From NCBI RefSeq assembly GCF_000735605.1, contig NZ_JPKG01000057.1:80650-144649 (forward strand): DNA of 64,000 bases, in the 5' to 3' direction. Position 1 is the stretch's first letter; every line of letters begins with the position of its first letter. The position numbers and the translations under genes were made by a program. Shown here one piece after another: positions 8,758 to 17,668 of this stretch. Under the pieces are notes generated by a model that saw nothing but the letters and a program-made list of their open reading frames with translations, made no database searches and was not told the DNA's origin. Source of the stretch: Allobosea sp. LC85 (GTDB lineage: Bacteria; Pseudomonadota; Alphaproteobacteria; Rhizobiales; Beijerinckiaceae).

Positions 8758-9870
8758 CTACACCGCCGTCCAGCGCCCCTCGCGAAAACTCCTGGCGGCG
8801 GCATCGACCGTGCGCTCGATGCGCAGGCCGGTCTCGAAATCGATGAGATGGGCCGGCTCGCCGGCGATGGTCCGCATCAGCTCGCGGCATTCGATGATCT
8901 TGAGTTCGTTGAAGCCGAGCCCGTGGCCGGGCGCAGGGATGAAGCGGTCATAGGGCGCGTGCACTGGGGCCGTCAGGATGCGGCGGAAGCCCTGCAGATC
9001 GCTGCGTCCGTCGGCGGTGTAGAGCTCGATCTCGTTCATCCTCTCCTGGTCGAAGCCGATCGTCCCCTTCGCCCCGAAGACCTGCACGAAGATCCGGCCC
9101 TTGCGGCCCCAGGCCGAGCGATTGAGCGCGACGAGCCCGGAGGCGCCCGAGGCGAAGCGCAGCAGGAGGGTCGCGATGTCATGCGTCTCGACCGCTCGCG
9201 CGCCGCCCTCCGGCTGCGGACGCGTCGGATAGGGCTTGGCCATGTCGGCCATGACCTGCGCCACGTCGCCGACCAGCACCCTGAGCAGCGAGAAGGCGTG
9301 CACGCCGAAATCGTCGAGCGCGCCATGGCCGGATCGCGCCGCACTCTTCCAGGAGAAAGGGGCTTCGGCATCGGCCATGAAATCCTCGTCCATCTCGACG
9401 CGGACATGGTTGACCGGCCCGATGGCGCCTTCGCCGATCAGCCGCGCCGCCAGCCGGATAGCCGGGTTCTGGATGTAGTTATACCCCAGCGCCGCGACCT
9501 TTCCGGCCGCTCTGGCGGCAGCCAGCATGGCCTGCGCATCGGCGAGGCTCGTCGCCATCGGCTTCTCGCACCAGACATGCTTGCCGGCCTCGAGCGCCGC
9601 GATCGCCATCTCGGCATGGAAGGCATTGGGCGTGGTGATCGAGACGATGTCGACATCGGGATGGGCAATGAGCGCCCGCCAGTCGGTGGTGGACTGGGCG
9701 AAGCCGAGCTCGCGCGCCCGTCGTGCAGCCAGCTCGTCGTCCAGCTCGCACAGCACGGCGAGCCTCGGGCGCGCGACATCGCCGAAGACCGGGGCAACCG
9801 CGTTCCAGGCCAGGGCGTGACATTTGCCCATATAGCCGGTGCCGATGAGGCCGACGCCGAGCGCGCGCAT
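8758..9870 (-). CDS. Gfo/Idh/MocA family NAD(P)-dependent oxidoreductase
   Basis: 370 residues. The Rossmann motif GLIGTGYMGKCHA is at the N-terminus; the family's EKP motif (VWCEKPMATSLADA, catalytic Lys) lies near residue 100, followed by the C-terminal alpha/beta dimerisation domain with SGHGALDDFGVHAF, where the active-site Asp and His are expected. These enzymes oxidise sugars or polyols such as myo-inositol, scyllo-inosose or glucose derivatives. It sits downstream of a sugar ABC transporter on the same strand, separated from it by family A repeats, so it probably handles the imported sugar. The specific substrate cannot be named. Confidence 0.88.
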   Translation of the reverse strand: MRALGVGLIGTGYMGKCHALAWNAVAPVFGDVARPRLAVLCELDDELAARRARELGFAQSTTDWRALIAHPDVDIVSITTPNAFHAEMAIAALEAGKHVWCEKPMATSLADAQAMLAAARAAGKVAALGYNYIQNPAIRLAARLIGEGAIGPVNHVRVEMDEDFMADAEAPFSWKSAARSGHGALDDFGVHAFSLLRVLVGDVAQVMADMAKPYPTRPQPEGGARAVETHDIATLLLRFASGASGLVALNRSAWGRKGRIFVQVFGAKGTIGFDQERMNEIELYTADGRSDLQGFRRILTAPVHAPYDRFIPAPGHGLGFNELKIIECRELMRTIAGEPAHLIDFETGLRIERTVDAAARSFREGRWTAV

Positions 9871-9912
9871 GCGAGGTCTCCCGAGTGGGGGCGGATGGTT
9901 GTCCTTCTCAAA

Positions 9913-10072
9913 ATCATCGGATCGGATATCGCATCCGATCCGATGATCTGACCTTTTGTGTTCGCATCGGCTTTTCCCCGAAACCGCAATCCACTTTTCG
10001 GGCCGATGATCTGACCTTTTGTGTTCGCATCGGCTTTCCCCGAAAACCGCAATCCACTGTTCGGCCGATGCT
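9913..10072. repeat. family A palindromic repeat, composite double copy
   Basis: From left to right: the tail palindrome atcatcggatcgg...ccgatccgatgat (9913-9947), then two inverted-orientation core units, about 9948-10008 and 10006-10072, each carrying ttgtgttcgcatcggctt and ending at ggccgatg. The second copy ends at base 10072, immediately before the stop triplet of the ABC ATPase gene (10073-10075 on the reverse strand). The element therefore lies between two genes of the sugar module and would form a hairpin in the 3' end of the ATPase transcript. Confidence 0.93.
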
Positions 10073-10894
10073 TCAGACCGTGCCGCCGAGCTCCGCCGAG
10101 AGGGTCTGCAGTTCCTTGCCGCCGGCCATCAGGTTCTGCAGCTCGTCCATGGTGATGTCGGATTTCGTATAGGTTCCCAAAGTCTTGCCGCGGTTGAGCA
10201 CGGTGAAGCGGTCGCCGACGGCATAGGCATGGCGGACATTATGGGTGATGAAGATCACGCCCAGCCCCTTGGCGCGGACGAGATTGATGTATTTCAGCAC
10301 CATCGAGGTCTGGGCCACGCCGAGCGCCGAGGTCGGCTCGTCGAGGATCAGCACCTTGGCGCCGAAATAGACCGCACGCGCGATCGCGACGCATTGCCGC
10401 TCGCCGCCGGACAAGGTGCCGACCGCCTGGTGCGGATCGCGGATGTCGATACCGATCTTGCGCATCTCCTCGCGCGTCACCGTATGGGCGTGGTTGAAGT
10501 CGATCCATTTCAGCGGGCCAAAGCCCCGCACCGGCTCGCGCCCCATGAAGAAGTTCCGCGTGATCGACATCAGCGGGATCATCGCCAGGTCCTGGTAGAC
10601 GGTGGCGATGCCGGCATCGAGCGCAGCGCGCGGGCTGGCGAAGGCGACGGGCTTGCCGTCGACATAGAACTCACCCGAGCTTGGCCTGTGGCAGCCGGAC
10701 AGCGTCTTGATCAGCGTCGACTTGCCGGCGCCGTTATCGCCGAGCAGGCACAGCACCTCGCCCCGGGCGACGGTGAGGGAGACGCCTGACAGCGCGATCA
10801 CCGGCCCGAAATGCTTGGCGATGTTGCGGACGTCGAGCAGCAGGGCCTGCGCGGAGCTCTCCGGGGCGGCCTCGGTCAGCAACGCATCGCTCAT
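10073..10894 (-). CDS. sugar ABC transporter ATP-binding protein (FrcA-like)
   Basis: 273 residues, one ABC domain. Walker A is GDNGAGKSTLIKTL, the signature is GTLSGGERQCVAIARAVYFG, Walker B is VLILDEPTSAL and the H-loop is ITHNVRHAY. One-domain ATPases of this sort serve FrcA-type carbohydrate importers, unlike the two-domain RbsA/MglA type. ATG 10894 lies two bases after the permease stop, so translation is tightly coupled. The signature SGGERQ rather than SGGQQQ is typical of this subgroup. It energises the permease and binding protein encoded just upstream. Confidence 0.92.
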   Translation of the reverse strand: MSDALLTEAAPESSAQALLLDVRNIAKHFGPVIALSGVSLTVARGEVLCLLGDNGAGKSTLIKTLSGCHRPSSGEFYVDGKPVAFASPRAALDAGIATVYQDLAMIPLMSITRNFFMGREPVRGFGPLKWIDFNHAHTVTREEMRKIGIDIRDPHQAVGTLSGGERQCVAIARAVYFGAKVLILDEPTSALGVAQTSMVLKYINLVRAKGLGVIFITHNVRHAYAVGDRFTVLNRGKTLGTYTKSDITMDELQNLMAGGKELQTLSAELGGTV

Positions 10895-10896
10895 GG

Positions 10897-12054
10897 TCAG
10901 CGCTCCCCTGTCGCCTTGCGGCGGATGTAGTTGTTGAACAGCACGGCGAGCAGCAGCATCCCGCCGAGAAAGACCTGGAACCAGTCGCTGTCGAACGTGG
11001 TGTAGGTCAGGCCGATCGAGACCATGCCGAAGATGATCGCGCCGAAGAAGGCGCCGATGGCCGAGCCATAGCCGCCGGTCAGCAGGCAGCCGCCGATGAC
11101 GGCGGCGATGATCGCCTCGAACTCCTTCTGGAAGCCGCGCCTGGCGTCGGTCGAGCCGGCATCGAGCACCGTCAGGATGGCGACGAGCGTGGCGGCACAG
11201 GCGGTCAGCACGAAGAGCAGCGTCTTGACCAGGCTCACCGGCACGCCGGAATTGCGCGCGGCATTGGCATCGCCGCCGGCCGCGAAGATCCAGTTGCCGA
11301 AGCGCGTGCGCAGCAGCACGTAAGTGGCGACAGCGGCCATGGCGAGGAACCAGAGGATCGAGACCGGCACGCCGGTCACCGTCGGCGTGCCATTGGCGAA
11401 CTTGGCGATGAGGTCGGCCCTGGCGAGCCAGGCGAACAACGCCTCGAGCGCCTGGCCCGAGAAGATCTCGCGAATGAAGCCTTCGCCCGCCCTGTCGCCG
11501 ATGCCGCGCAACTGGGTCGAGCCGCCGGTCGCCCATTTCAGCCCGACCAGCGACAAGCCGCGCAGGATGAAGAGGAAGGCGAGCGTGACGATGAAGGAGG
11601 GCAGGCGGGTGCGGATGACGATCTGGCCGTTGAGCGCGCCCATCAGCCCGGCGAAGACGAAGGTCGCGACGATGGCCGCCAGCAGCGGCATGTCGCCGAC
11701 CACGATCAGCGCGCCGAAAACCAGGCCGGCGAAGGCGATCATCGAGCCGATCGAGAGATCGAATTCGCCGCCGATCATCAAAAGAGCAGCGGCGATGGCC
11801 AGGATGCCGAGCTGGGCAGCGGGCGACAGCACCGTCATGACGCCGGCCAGCGTGAACATGGCCGGGTTGGCGGTGAGCAGGAAGAACACCGTCACCAGCA
11901 CGAGGCCGGCCACCGCGCCGAGTTCGGGCCGGCGCATCAGGCGCGCCAGCAGCGAGACCCTGCGCAGCCGCTCGTCGTGGAGAGCGGCCGTCGCGGCCCG
12001 GGTTTCGGTGTCGCGGATCTGACCCAAAGCGGGATCGGCAGTCGGCATGGCCAT
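10897..12054 (-). CDS. sugar ABC transporter permease (FrcC/RbsC-like)
   Basis: 385 residues with about ten hydrophobic segments starting near residue 45 (AGLVLVTVFFLLTANPAMFT). It carries the BPD_transp_2 pattern, including MIGGEFDLSIGSMIAFAGLV and GGDANAARNSGVPV, and near the C-terminus AVIGGCLLTGGYGSAIGAFF, where the ATPase contact is expected. Inner-membrane pore of a ribose/fructose/inositol-class importer. It lies between the binding-protein gene upstream (about 90 bases, with a strong hairpin) and the ATPase gene downstream (2 bases). Confidence 0.92.
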   Translation of the reverse strand: MAMPTADPALGQIRDTETRAATAALHDERLRRVSLLARLMRRPELGAVAGLVLVTVFFLLTANPAMFTLAGVMTVLSPAAQLGILAIAAALLMIGGEFDLSIGSMIAFAGLVFGALIVVGDMPLLAAIVATFVFAGLMGALNGQIVIRTRLPSFIVTLAFLFILRGLSLVGLKWATGGSTQLRGIGDRAGEGFIREIFSGQALEALFAWLARADLIAKFANGTPTVTGVPVSILWFLAMAAVATYVLLRTRFGNWIFAAGGDANAARNSGVPVSLVKTLLFVLTACAATLVAILTVLDAGSTDARRGFQKEFEAIIAAVIGGCLLTGGYGSAIGAFFGAIIFGMVSIGLTYTTFDSDWFQVFLGGMLLLAVLFNNYIRRKATGER

Positions 12055-12088
12055 GGCGCGCCTCGTCCGTTCAGCCTTTGTCGATAGG

Positions 12089-12122
12089 GACGGGCGGCGG
12101 CTCCGGAGAGGCGCCGCCCGTC
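12089..12122 (-). promoter_or_regulatory. intercistronic hairpin between binding-protein and permease genes
   Basis: Perfect 10-bp arms gacgggcggc (12089-12098) and gccgcccgtc (12113-12122) around a 14-base loop. It lies after the binding-protein stop and before the permease start, without a T tract. In periplasmic-transport operons such hairpins often stabilise the upstream binding-protein message or attenuate readthrough; that role here is inference. Confidence 0.55.
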
Positions 12123-12145
12123 TGATGGCTCAGCGAATGCCCTTG

Positions 12146-13081
12146 TCAGCGAATGCCCTTGGCCGAGAGGCTGACGACCTGGGCGGCCTTCTCCTTGGTG
12201 ATCAGGTTCGGGCCTGACGGAACATTGCCACCGGGAACCAGGCCGTATTCGGCATTGAGCGCCAGGAAGGCGACCGGAAGATAGCCCTGCAGGAACTGCT
12301 GCTGATCGATGGCGAAGGCCGCTTCACCGGCAGCGACCGCCTTGAGGAAATTGGCCGAGAGATCGAAGGAGGCGACGCGGACGCTCCCGGTCTTGCCGGC
12401 TTCCTTCACCGCCGCGACAGCCGGCTCGCCGGCAAGCGACGCGCCGAGCGCCATCACCGTGTCGACGCTGGCATCGCCGAGCGCGGCCTTGACCTTGGCG
12501 CGGATCTCGGAGGGATCGTTGGAGACGGGAACGACCGTCACCTTGCCCTTGAAGCCTTCGGCGAAGCCTTTGCAGCGCAGATCGAGCGAGACATTGCCGA
12601 CCTCGTGATTGACGCAGATGCCGACCTTGCCGCCCAGGCTGGCGAGCTTCTCGCCCGCCGCCTTGCCGGCATCGAGCTCATCCTGGCCGACATGCAGCAG
12701 GGCGCCGAGCTTCTTCGAGACGTCCGAGCCGGAATTCATCGAGACGACCGGGATGCCGGCGGCAACCGCCTTCTGGATCGCCGGGCCGAGCGCCGAGGCG
12801 TCGGGAATCGACACGACCAGGCCGGCCGGCTTCTGGTTGACGGCGGCGTCGATGAGCTGGCTCATCGCCACCATGTCGAAGGTTTCGGGTGCGCGATAGT
12901 CGACGGCGACCTTCAGGTCGGCCGCGGCCTTGGAGACACCGTTCTTGACCACCGACCAGAACGGATCGGACGCCTGGCCGTGGCTCACCACGATGATCCG
13001 GCTGGTTTGCGCGACGGCCGGTGCGGCAGTTGCAACAGCCAGCGTGGCGGCGGCGATCAGGCACGTGACGAATGGCTTCAT
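12146..13081 (-). CDS. sugar ABC transporter periplasmic substrate-binding protein
   Basis: 311 residues from ATG 13081 (MKPFVTCLIAAATLAVATAA, signal peptide ending at AVAQ). I chose 13081 over ATG 13087 because GGGAGG directly abuts the latter but sits six bases from the former. The mature protein has the periplasmic-binding type 1 / LacI-like fold: IIVVSHGQASDPFWSVVKNG, GLVVSIPDASALGPAIQKA and GIPVVSMNSGSD. It binds a sugar or polyol for the FrcC/FrcA-like partners downstream. First gene of the module and divergent from the RpiR regulator at 13464, which probably controls it. Confidence 0.92.
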   Translation of the reverse strand: MKPFVTCLIAAATLAVATAAPAVAQTSRIIVVSHGQASDPFWSVVKNGVSKAAADLKVAVDYRAPETFDMVAMSQLIDAAVNQKPAGLVVSIPDASALGPAIQKAVAAGIPVVSMNSGSDVSKKLGALLHVGQDELDAGKAAGEKLASLGGKVGICVNHEVGNVSLDLRCKGFAEGFKGKVTVVPVSNDPSEIRAKVKAALGDASVDTVMALGASLAGEPAVAAVKEAGKTGSVRVASFDLSANFLKAVAAGEAAFAIDQQQFLQGYLPVAFLALNAEYGLVPGGNVPSGPNLITKEKAAQVVSLSAKGIR

Positions 13082-13205
13082 GATCATCCTCCCTGTGCGG
13101 GGCGATTCCCCGCTCGCTTCGTTCTGGCGTGGCCGGCACGGTCACGCGGCTTGCGGACGATTGCGGTTTGCGGACCGGCAAATCCGGCGATCGCTCGAAC
13201 GGCAA

Positions 13206-13301
13206 GAGCATCGGACCGGATCGTATCCGGCCGGTGATCTGACCCCTTGTGTTTGCATCGGCTTCCCGAAAACCGCACTCCACACTTTCGGGCCGATGCT
13301 C
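13206..13301. repeat. family A palindromic repeat (single composite copy)
   Basis: Tail palindrome gagcatcggaccggat...ccggccggtgatc followed by the core unit in inverted orientation, ending in ggccgatgctc at 13301. It lies in the divergent space between the binding-protein gene (-) and the RpiR regulator gene (+), about 125 bases from the former's start. It could therefore sit within or beside the divergent promoters. Confidence 0.92.
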
Positions 13302-13463
13302 AAGGTGGGGATAAAGAAGGGGAGGGAGCGCGCGCGGCTCCGTCCCGTCCTGGCGCTTCATCCCTCGGTTCGACGTAATTTCGGAACGTCTGAACTTTTT
13401 ATTGTCTAATTGGAACTTTTATTCCATTTTCAGCGGTGCCCGTCAAGAGTGCGGTGAGGGCCG

Positions 13464-14306
13464 ATGATGAGCGACGAGCACCCTGTCGAAGCGCCGCCGG
13501 AGGATTTCGACGCGCTCCGCGCGGCCTTCGCGCAACGGCGCGGCCGCTTGCCCAAGCGCCTGAAGCAGGTGGCGGCGTTTGCCCTGGCTCATCCCGACGA
13601 GGTCGCCTTCGGCACTGCGGCGGGCATTGCCGAGCGGGCCGGCGTGCAACCCTCGACCCTGGTGCGCCTGGCCCAGTCGCTCGGTTATGCCGGCTTTTCC
13701 GAGCTGCAGCAGATCTTCCGCGCCCGCCTGCGCGCCCGCTTTCCGGATTACCGGACCAGGGTCGAGGCCCTGAAACCCGAGGAGGGCGCCTCCTCGGCGC
13801 AGCGTCTGCTCGACGGTTTCACCGCTGCCGCCAGCCTGTCGCTGCAGCGCACGCGCCATTCGCTGCGGACGGAGACACTGGAACAGGCGATCGCGCTCCT
13901 CGCCGGGGCCGAGATCATCCATCTCGTGGCGTCTCGCCGCGTCTTTCCCGTCGCGGCCTATCTCGCCTACGCTTTCGGCACGCTTGGCATCCGGGCGCAT
14001 CTGGTCGACCAGCTCGGGCAGATGGGCCCGGAGCAGATCGCCATGGCCACGTCCCGCGATGCCGTGCTGGCGATCTCCTATGCGCCCTATGCCCCGGCCA
14101 CGGCCGAACTCGTCGGCCTGGCGGCGCGGGCCGGCGCCCCGGTGGTCGCCATCACCGACACCAGCTTCAGCCCGCTGATCGAGATCGCGGATCTCTGGCT
14201 CGAGGTGGCCGAAGCCGATTTCGGCGCCTTCCGCTCCCTTTCCGGCAGCCTGACGCTGGCGATCACGCTGGCCGTCGGCGTCGCCGAGGCGCGCAATGCG
14301 GGCTGA
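13464..14306 (+). CDS. MurR/RpiR family transcriptional regulator
   Basis: 280 residues. The N-terminal HTH_6 domain (KRLKQVAAFALAHPDEVAFG, then IAERAGVQPSTLVRLAQSLG) is followed by a C-terminal SIS sugar-phosphate-binding domain (IIHLVASRRVFPVAAYLAYA, DAVLAISYAPYAPATAELV, APVVAITDTSFSPLIEIAD). RpiR proteins sense phosphosugars and control sugar or inositol catabolism. It is transcribed divergently from the sugar ABC genes and is the obvious candidate regulator for them. Two ATGs (13464, 13467) follow GTGAGGG; either may be used. Confidence 0.92.
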   Translation: MMSDEHPVEAPPEDFDALRAAFAQRRGRLPKRLKQVAAFALAHPDEVAFGTAAGIAERAGVQPSTLVRLAQSLGYAGFSELQQIFRARLRARFPDYRTRVEALKPEEGASSAQRLLDGFTAAASLSLQRTRHSLRTETLEQAIALLAGAEIIHLVASRRVFPVAAYLAYAFGTLGIRAHLVDQLGQMGPEQIAMATSRDAVLAISYAPYAPATAELVGLAARAGAPVVAITDTSFSPLIEIADLWLEVAEADFGAFRSLSGSLTLAITLAVGVAEARNAG

Positions 14307-14536
14307 GCCGCGGAGCTGAGCCGCGTCAGGGCGTCACCCGCCCCGCCGGAACAGGCTCGCATGGCCGCATCGGCCGGCACCTGCGCGCGATGGCAGCCCT
14401 CGACCCCGCGCCCTCATGCGCCTCCCGGTTTGGCCGCGTGTACGTCTTCGGCGTCCCAATGTGATCGAGCGCATTCAAGCGAGAGCGGGAAGGGGAGAAA
14501 ACTCTCGGTATCGGATGATCGGAAGGACCCCCACCG

Positions 14537-14893
14537 ATGGCCCTCAGGACCGCTTTCGCGCATCGAGACATCACCCGGGACGTCAAAGTCTCGATCATGG
14601 CTCTCATTCCTGTCTTCGTCGCCGTCGGGTCGCTTGTCGGTGACATGTGCCTTATGGCCCTTGCGATGCTTCGCATGCTTCCGGGCGGGTTCGTGGTCTC
14701 ATTCCATGGCCTTTCGACCTCGCTGCTCCTTGCCTGCTGCGCGCTGATCTTCGATCGGGTCGTCAGGGATGCCGGTTTCGAGATCCGCTATGTGACGGCG
14801 CCGATCCGAAAAGTGCGGGGTGTCTGTCTGGCTGGGGCTTTTGCGCTCGGATCGCTGATCCCCATCGTGATAAACCTAGGCATCAGCTCCTGA
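14537..14893 (+). CDS. small membrane protein, unknown function
   Basis: 118 residues with three probable transmembrane segments: VSIMALIPVFVAVGSLVGDM, the stretch around GLSTSLLLACCALIF, and VCLAGAFALGSLIPIVINLG. A loop DRVVRDAGFEIRYVTAPIRK separates the last two. No family was recognised. The start follows a GGAAGGA stretch. It lies alone between the RpiR gene and the convergent LuxR-type regulator. The clean hydrophobic pattern supports a real coding sequence. Confidence 0.55.
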   Translation: MALRTAFAHRDITRDVKVSIMALIPVFVAVGSLVGDMCLMALAMLRMLPGGFVVSFHGLSTSLLLACCALIFDRVVRDAGFEIRYVTAPIRKVRGVCLAGAFALGSLIPIVINLGISS

Positions 14894-14946
14894 CGATTCA
14901 GCGCGGATTCCGTAGCGTCAATCCAACGATGCGCAAAATCCGCCAC

Positions 14947-16167
14947 CTACAAACCGCGCGGCTGCGGAGCGCGAACCGCCGGCGTCGAGCTCTGCAACAG
15001 GCGCAGCAGATCGGCCTGGCGCAGGGTATGGGTTTTCGCGAACATGCGCTGCAAATGGCTGCGCACGGTGGGCTCGCTGATGCCGAGCATGTCGGCCGCC
15101 TCCTTGGCGCCCAGCCCTTCGGCCAGCGCCAGCAGGACACGCAATTCGCCTCCGGTCAGCTTGTGAAGCCTGGCAAAGGCCTCACCCGGCATCATCGGAG
15201 CTTCGAGCGGATCCTGCATGAAGATGGCGACGGAAGCTGCGAACGGGGCCAAGATGTCGCGCCGCTGACCGCGCTGCACCGGCAGCAGGGTTGCGATATA
15301 GCCAGCGCCGTTTCTATCGGGGATGGCGAGCGACCGTTCGCTCGTATCCTCGTCACCGTCATCGGCCGCCGATCGGTCGATGGCATTCGACAAGGCGGCG
15401 CGGGCGGCGGGATCGACGGGATTGAGGCGGTTGTTCAGGATGCGAATCGAGGTGCCGGATTTGACCTGTCGTTCGGCGGCTTCATTCATGTAGACGACCC
15501 GGCCATCGCGGGCGGTGAGGAAGACGCCCGCGGCGAGGACATCGAGCGTCTTTTCCAGCATCTCCGAGCGCAGCGTCCGGATGTCGAGCGCATCCGAAAT
15601 CGTCAGCGCGCGACAGACATGCGGCGACAAGAGTTTGAACAGCCCGATCTCGAGCTGCTGATAATGCGGCGCCTTGCCTTTCCGGGATGCGTGCATCGAG
15701 GCCATGCGGCCCCCGGTCCGCAACGCCGGAAACCAGATCATGTCCGTCAGCCCGAACGGCGCCAGCACATCCCTGTAGAACCGGCTTTCGAGCCACTCCT
15801 GGCGGTCGGTGGAGAGGATGTTGACGTCGCCGACGCTGGCGACGATGTCCGCTGCCGCCATCGGGCTTTGCGCATACTGGCTTCCCAGCCTCTCCAGGAA
15901 TTGCTGCTGATATCCGAACACGAACAGCTGATCATTCTGCACGTGCCGCATATCGTGCACGCAGATGCCGCCCCCTGTGCTCTCACAGAGATCGGCAATC
16001 TTCAGGCAGGTATCAGGCCATCGCTGCGGATCGAGCGCACAGTCATAGATCGCGCCGATCGTGTCGGATAATGCCTTGGCGGACACGCCATCCAGACCGA
16101 TCACCGGCTCAGAGGGTCCTGTCCACGCACGCCGCACTTTTACAACGCCTTCAATACCCAAGCCCAT
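14947..16167 (-). CDS. LuxR-type (GerE HTH) transcriptional regulator
   Basis: About 406 residues. The C-terminal HTH reads LTGGELRVLLALAEGLGAKE, then ISEPTVRSHLQRMFAKTHTL, typical of LuxR/GerE regulators. The long N-terminal half (SDTIGAIYDCALDPQRWPD to the segment VFLTARDGRVVYMNEAAE) looks PAS-like, as in a group common in Rhizobiales regulators that sense unknown signals. The reading frame extends to 16512, but there it would overlap the divergent AraC gene's leader; ATG 16167 (MGLGIEGVVK) is preferred, GTG a few codons later is possible. It is divergent from the AraC gene, with about 290 bases between them. Confidence 0.82.
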   Translation of the reverse strand: MGLGIEGVVKVRRAWTGPSEPVIGLDGVSAKALSDTIGAIYDCALDPQRWPDTCLKIADLCESTGGGICVHDMRHVQNDQLFVFGYQQQFLERLGSQYAQSPMAAADIVASVGDVNILSTDRQEWLESRFYRDVLAPFGLTDMIWFPALRTGGRMASMHASRKGKAPHYQQLEIGLFKLLSPHVCRALTISDALDIRTLRSEMLEKTLDVLAAGVFLTARDGRVVYMNEAAERQVKSGTSIRILNNRLNPVDPAARAALSNAIDRSAADDGDEDTSERSLAIPDRNGAGYIATLLPVQRGQRRDILAPFAASVAIFMQDPLEAPMMPGEAFARLHKLTGGELRVLLALAEGLGAKEAADMLGISEPTVRSHLQRMFAKTHTLRQADLLRLLQSSTPAVRAPQPRGL

Positions 16168-16454
16168 CGGATTCGCCACCCCACCCTCCGCCAGTTCCGA
16201 GCCGAGGCCCATCGGACGTGGGCGGTGGCCACCGCAGCCGCCTGACGAATGCGGCCAGGCAGGGATCTTGCGGCCACCGTGAGCCAACCTGAAACACCCG
16301 CTTGCGATCGGCTCAGCTTGCCACGTTGCGGACGTGTCGGATGTCAATTCCGAAAGGTTCTTGCGTGTTTGTCGCCAAATCTGTCCATGCACCGCCAAAT
16401 CTGTATATGCTGCGGGTGCGAACGGCTCACGCGGCCGAGATGGGGGACATAACG

Positions 16455-17498
16455 ATGATCGCGCCCATGATCGAGCCTGCGCGTCTGGCGATGTTCGATG
16501 TTGTCCGGGCAAGGCATCCGGGAGATTTGGACGGCCGGTTGCGCGTATCCGAACGCGTCGCCAAATCGGACCGCGTCTACTCTTACCAACTCCAGAACCG
16601 GGCGCTTTGGAGCGCGACGTTTGAAAAGCCGATCTTTACGCTCGCGACCCGTGCCGCTGGCTCGATCGTGGCAAGTTACGCCGACAGCAGCTTTGCAACG
16701 GATGTCTCCATCGACGGCGACGAAGGCGAACTTTTTTGCATCACGACGATGCTCCTTGGCCACATGACATTGGTCCAAAAGGGGAATTCAACGACAGCCA
16801 CGGACGGTCGCGGCCTCGTCTGGAGGCCCGGTCCCAGCAGCCGGCTATTGATGAGCGACAACAACGCGCGCACGAATGTCTTCTTCAAGGTAGCCGATGT
16901 CGAGGATGCGCTGGAGCACATGCTCGATGAGCGCCTCCGACAGCCACTTGAATTCGGGTCCAATCTTGATTGGGGCAGCGGGCTTGCGGCCAGCCTGAAG
17001 CGGCAGCTTGATTTTGTCATGCACGAGTTTCAGCGACAGGACGGAGTAGCCAGCAACCCCGTCGCATTGGCGTCCTTGACCGACCTGCTGATCTCGCTGG
17101 TGCTCCGCGGCGCGCCACACAACTATGTCGACCGGTTGGACGGAGGAGCTTCCGGTGTGGTCCCGGCCTATATTCGGCGCGCGGAGGACTTCATGCGCGC
17201 CAATGGCGCGGAGCCGATCCGCATGTCGCAGGTCGCTGCCGCTGCTGGATGCAGTGTGCGAACCTTGAGCCATGTGTTCAAGCATTTCCGCGGCAATACG
17301 CTCCTTGGCGTGTTGCATTCCATCCGGCTCGAGCTGGTGCGCGACGATCTTGTTCTTGGCGCATCCGGCGCCTCGGTGACCACGGTCGCGCGCCGCTACG
17401 GTTTCACCAATTCGTCCCGCTTCGCCACCGCCTTTCGTCGCCGTTTCGGCGAGACGCCATCTCAAGCCGCGCGACGCTCATCGCGCTCCTCCCGTTGA
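16455..17498 (+). CDS. AraC family transcriptional regulator
   Basis: 347 residues from ATG 16455, preceded by GGGGGA at good spacing. The N-terminal ligand domain is of the AraC_binding_2 type. The C-terminal double HTH includes RMSQVAAAAGCSVRTLSHVF and the second helix pair VTTVARRYGFTNSSRFATAF, then RRFGETPSQAARRS. A cytoplasmic activator or repressor; the target is unknown. The neighbours are a divergent LuxR regulator and, convergent beyond a family A repeat, an O-methyltransferase. Starts upstream of 16440 would read into the divergent promoter space. Confidence 0.88.
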   Translation: MIAPMIEPARLAMFDVVRARHPGDLDGRLRVSERVAKSDRVYSYQLQNRALWSATFEKPIFTLATRAAGSIVASYADSSFATDVSIDGDEGELFCITTMLLGHMTLVQKGNSTTATDGRGLVWRPGPSSRLLMSDNNARTNVFFKVADVEDALEHMLDERLRQPLEFGSNLDWGSGLAASLKRQLDFVMHEFQRQDGVASNPVALASLTDLLISLVLRGAPHNYVDRLDGGASGVVPAYIRRAEDFMRANGAEPIRMSQVAAAAGCSVRTLSHVFKHFRGNTLLGVLHSIRLELVRDDLVLGASGASVTTVARRYGFTNSSRFATAFRRRFGETPSQAARRSSRSSR

Positions 17499-17550
17499 GC
17501 AGCTGAGAAGGTCTGAAGCGAACCCATGACAATCAAAGGCGCTCACTAAC

Positions 17551-17650
17551 GCATCGACCCGAAAAGTGGATTGCGGTTTTCGGGGCAAAGCCGATGCAAA
17601 TACAAAGGGTTAGATCATCGGGCCGGATGCGATTTCCGGTCCGATGATCT
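17551..17650. repeat. family A palindromic repeat (full composite copy)
   Basis: Core unit gcatcgacccgaaaagtgg...cggggcaaagccgatgc (17551-17597) plus linker aaatacaaagggtta and tail palindrome gatcatcgggccgg...ccggtccgatgatc. It lies between the convergent AraC (+) and O-methyltransferase (-) genes and ends 18 bases from the latter's stop, so it probably folds in both 3' UTRs. Confidence 0.93.
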
Positions 17651-17668
17651 CATCAAGCGCCTCCCTGA

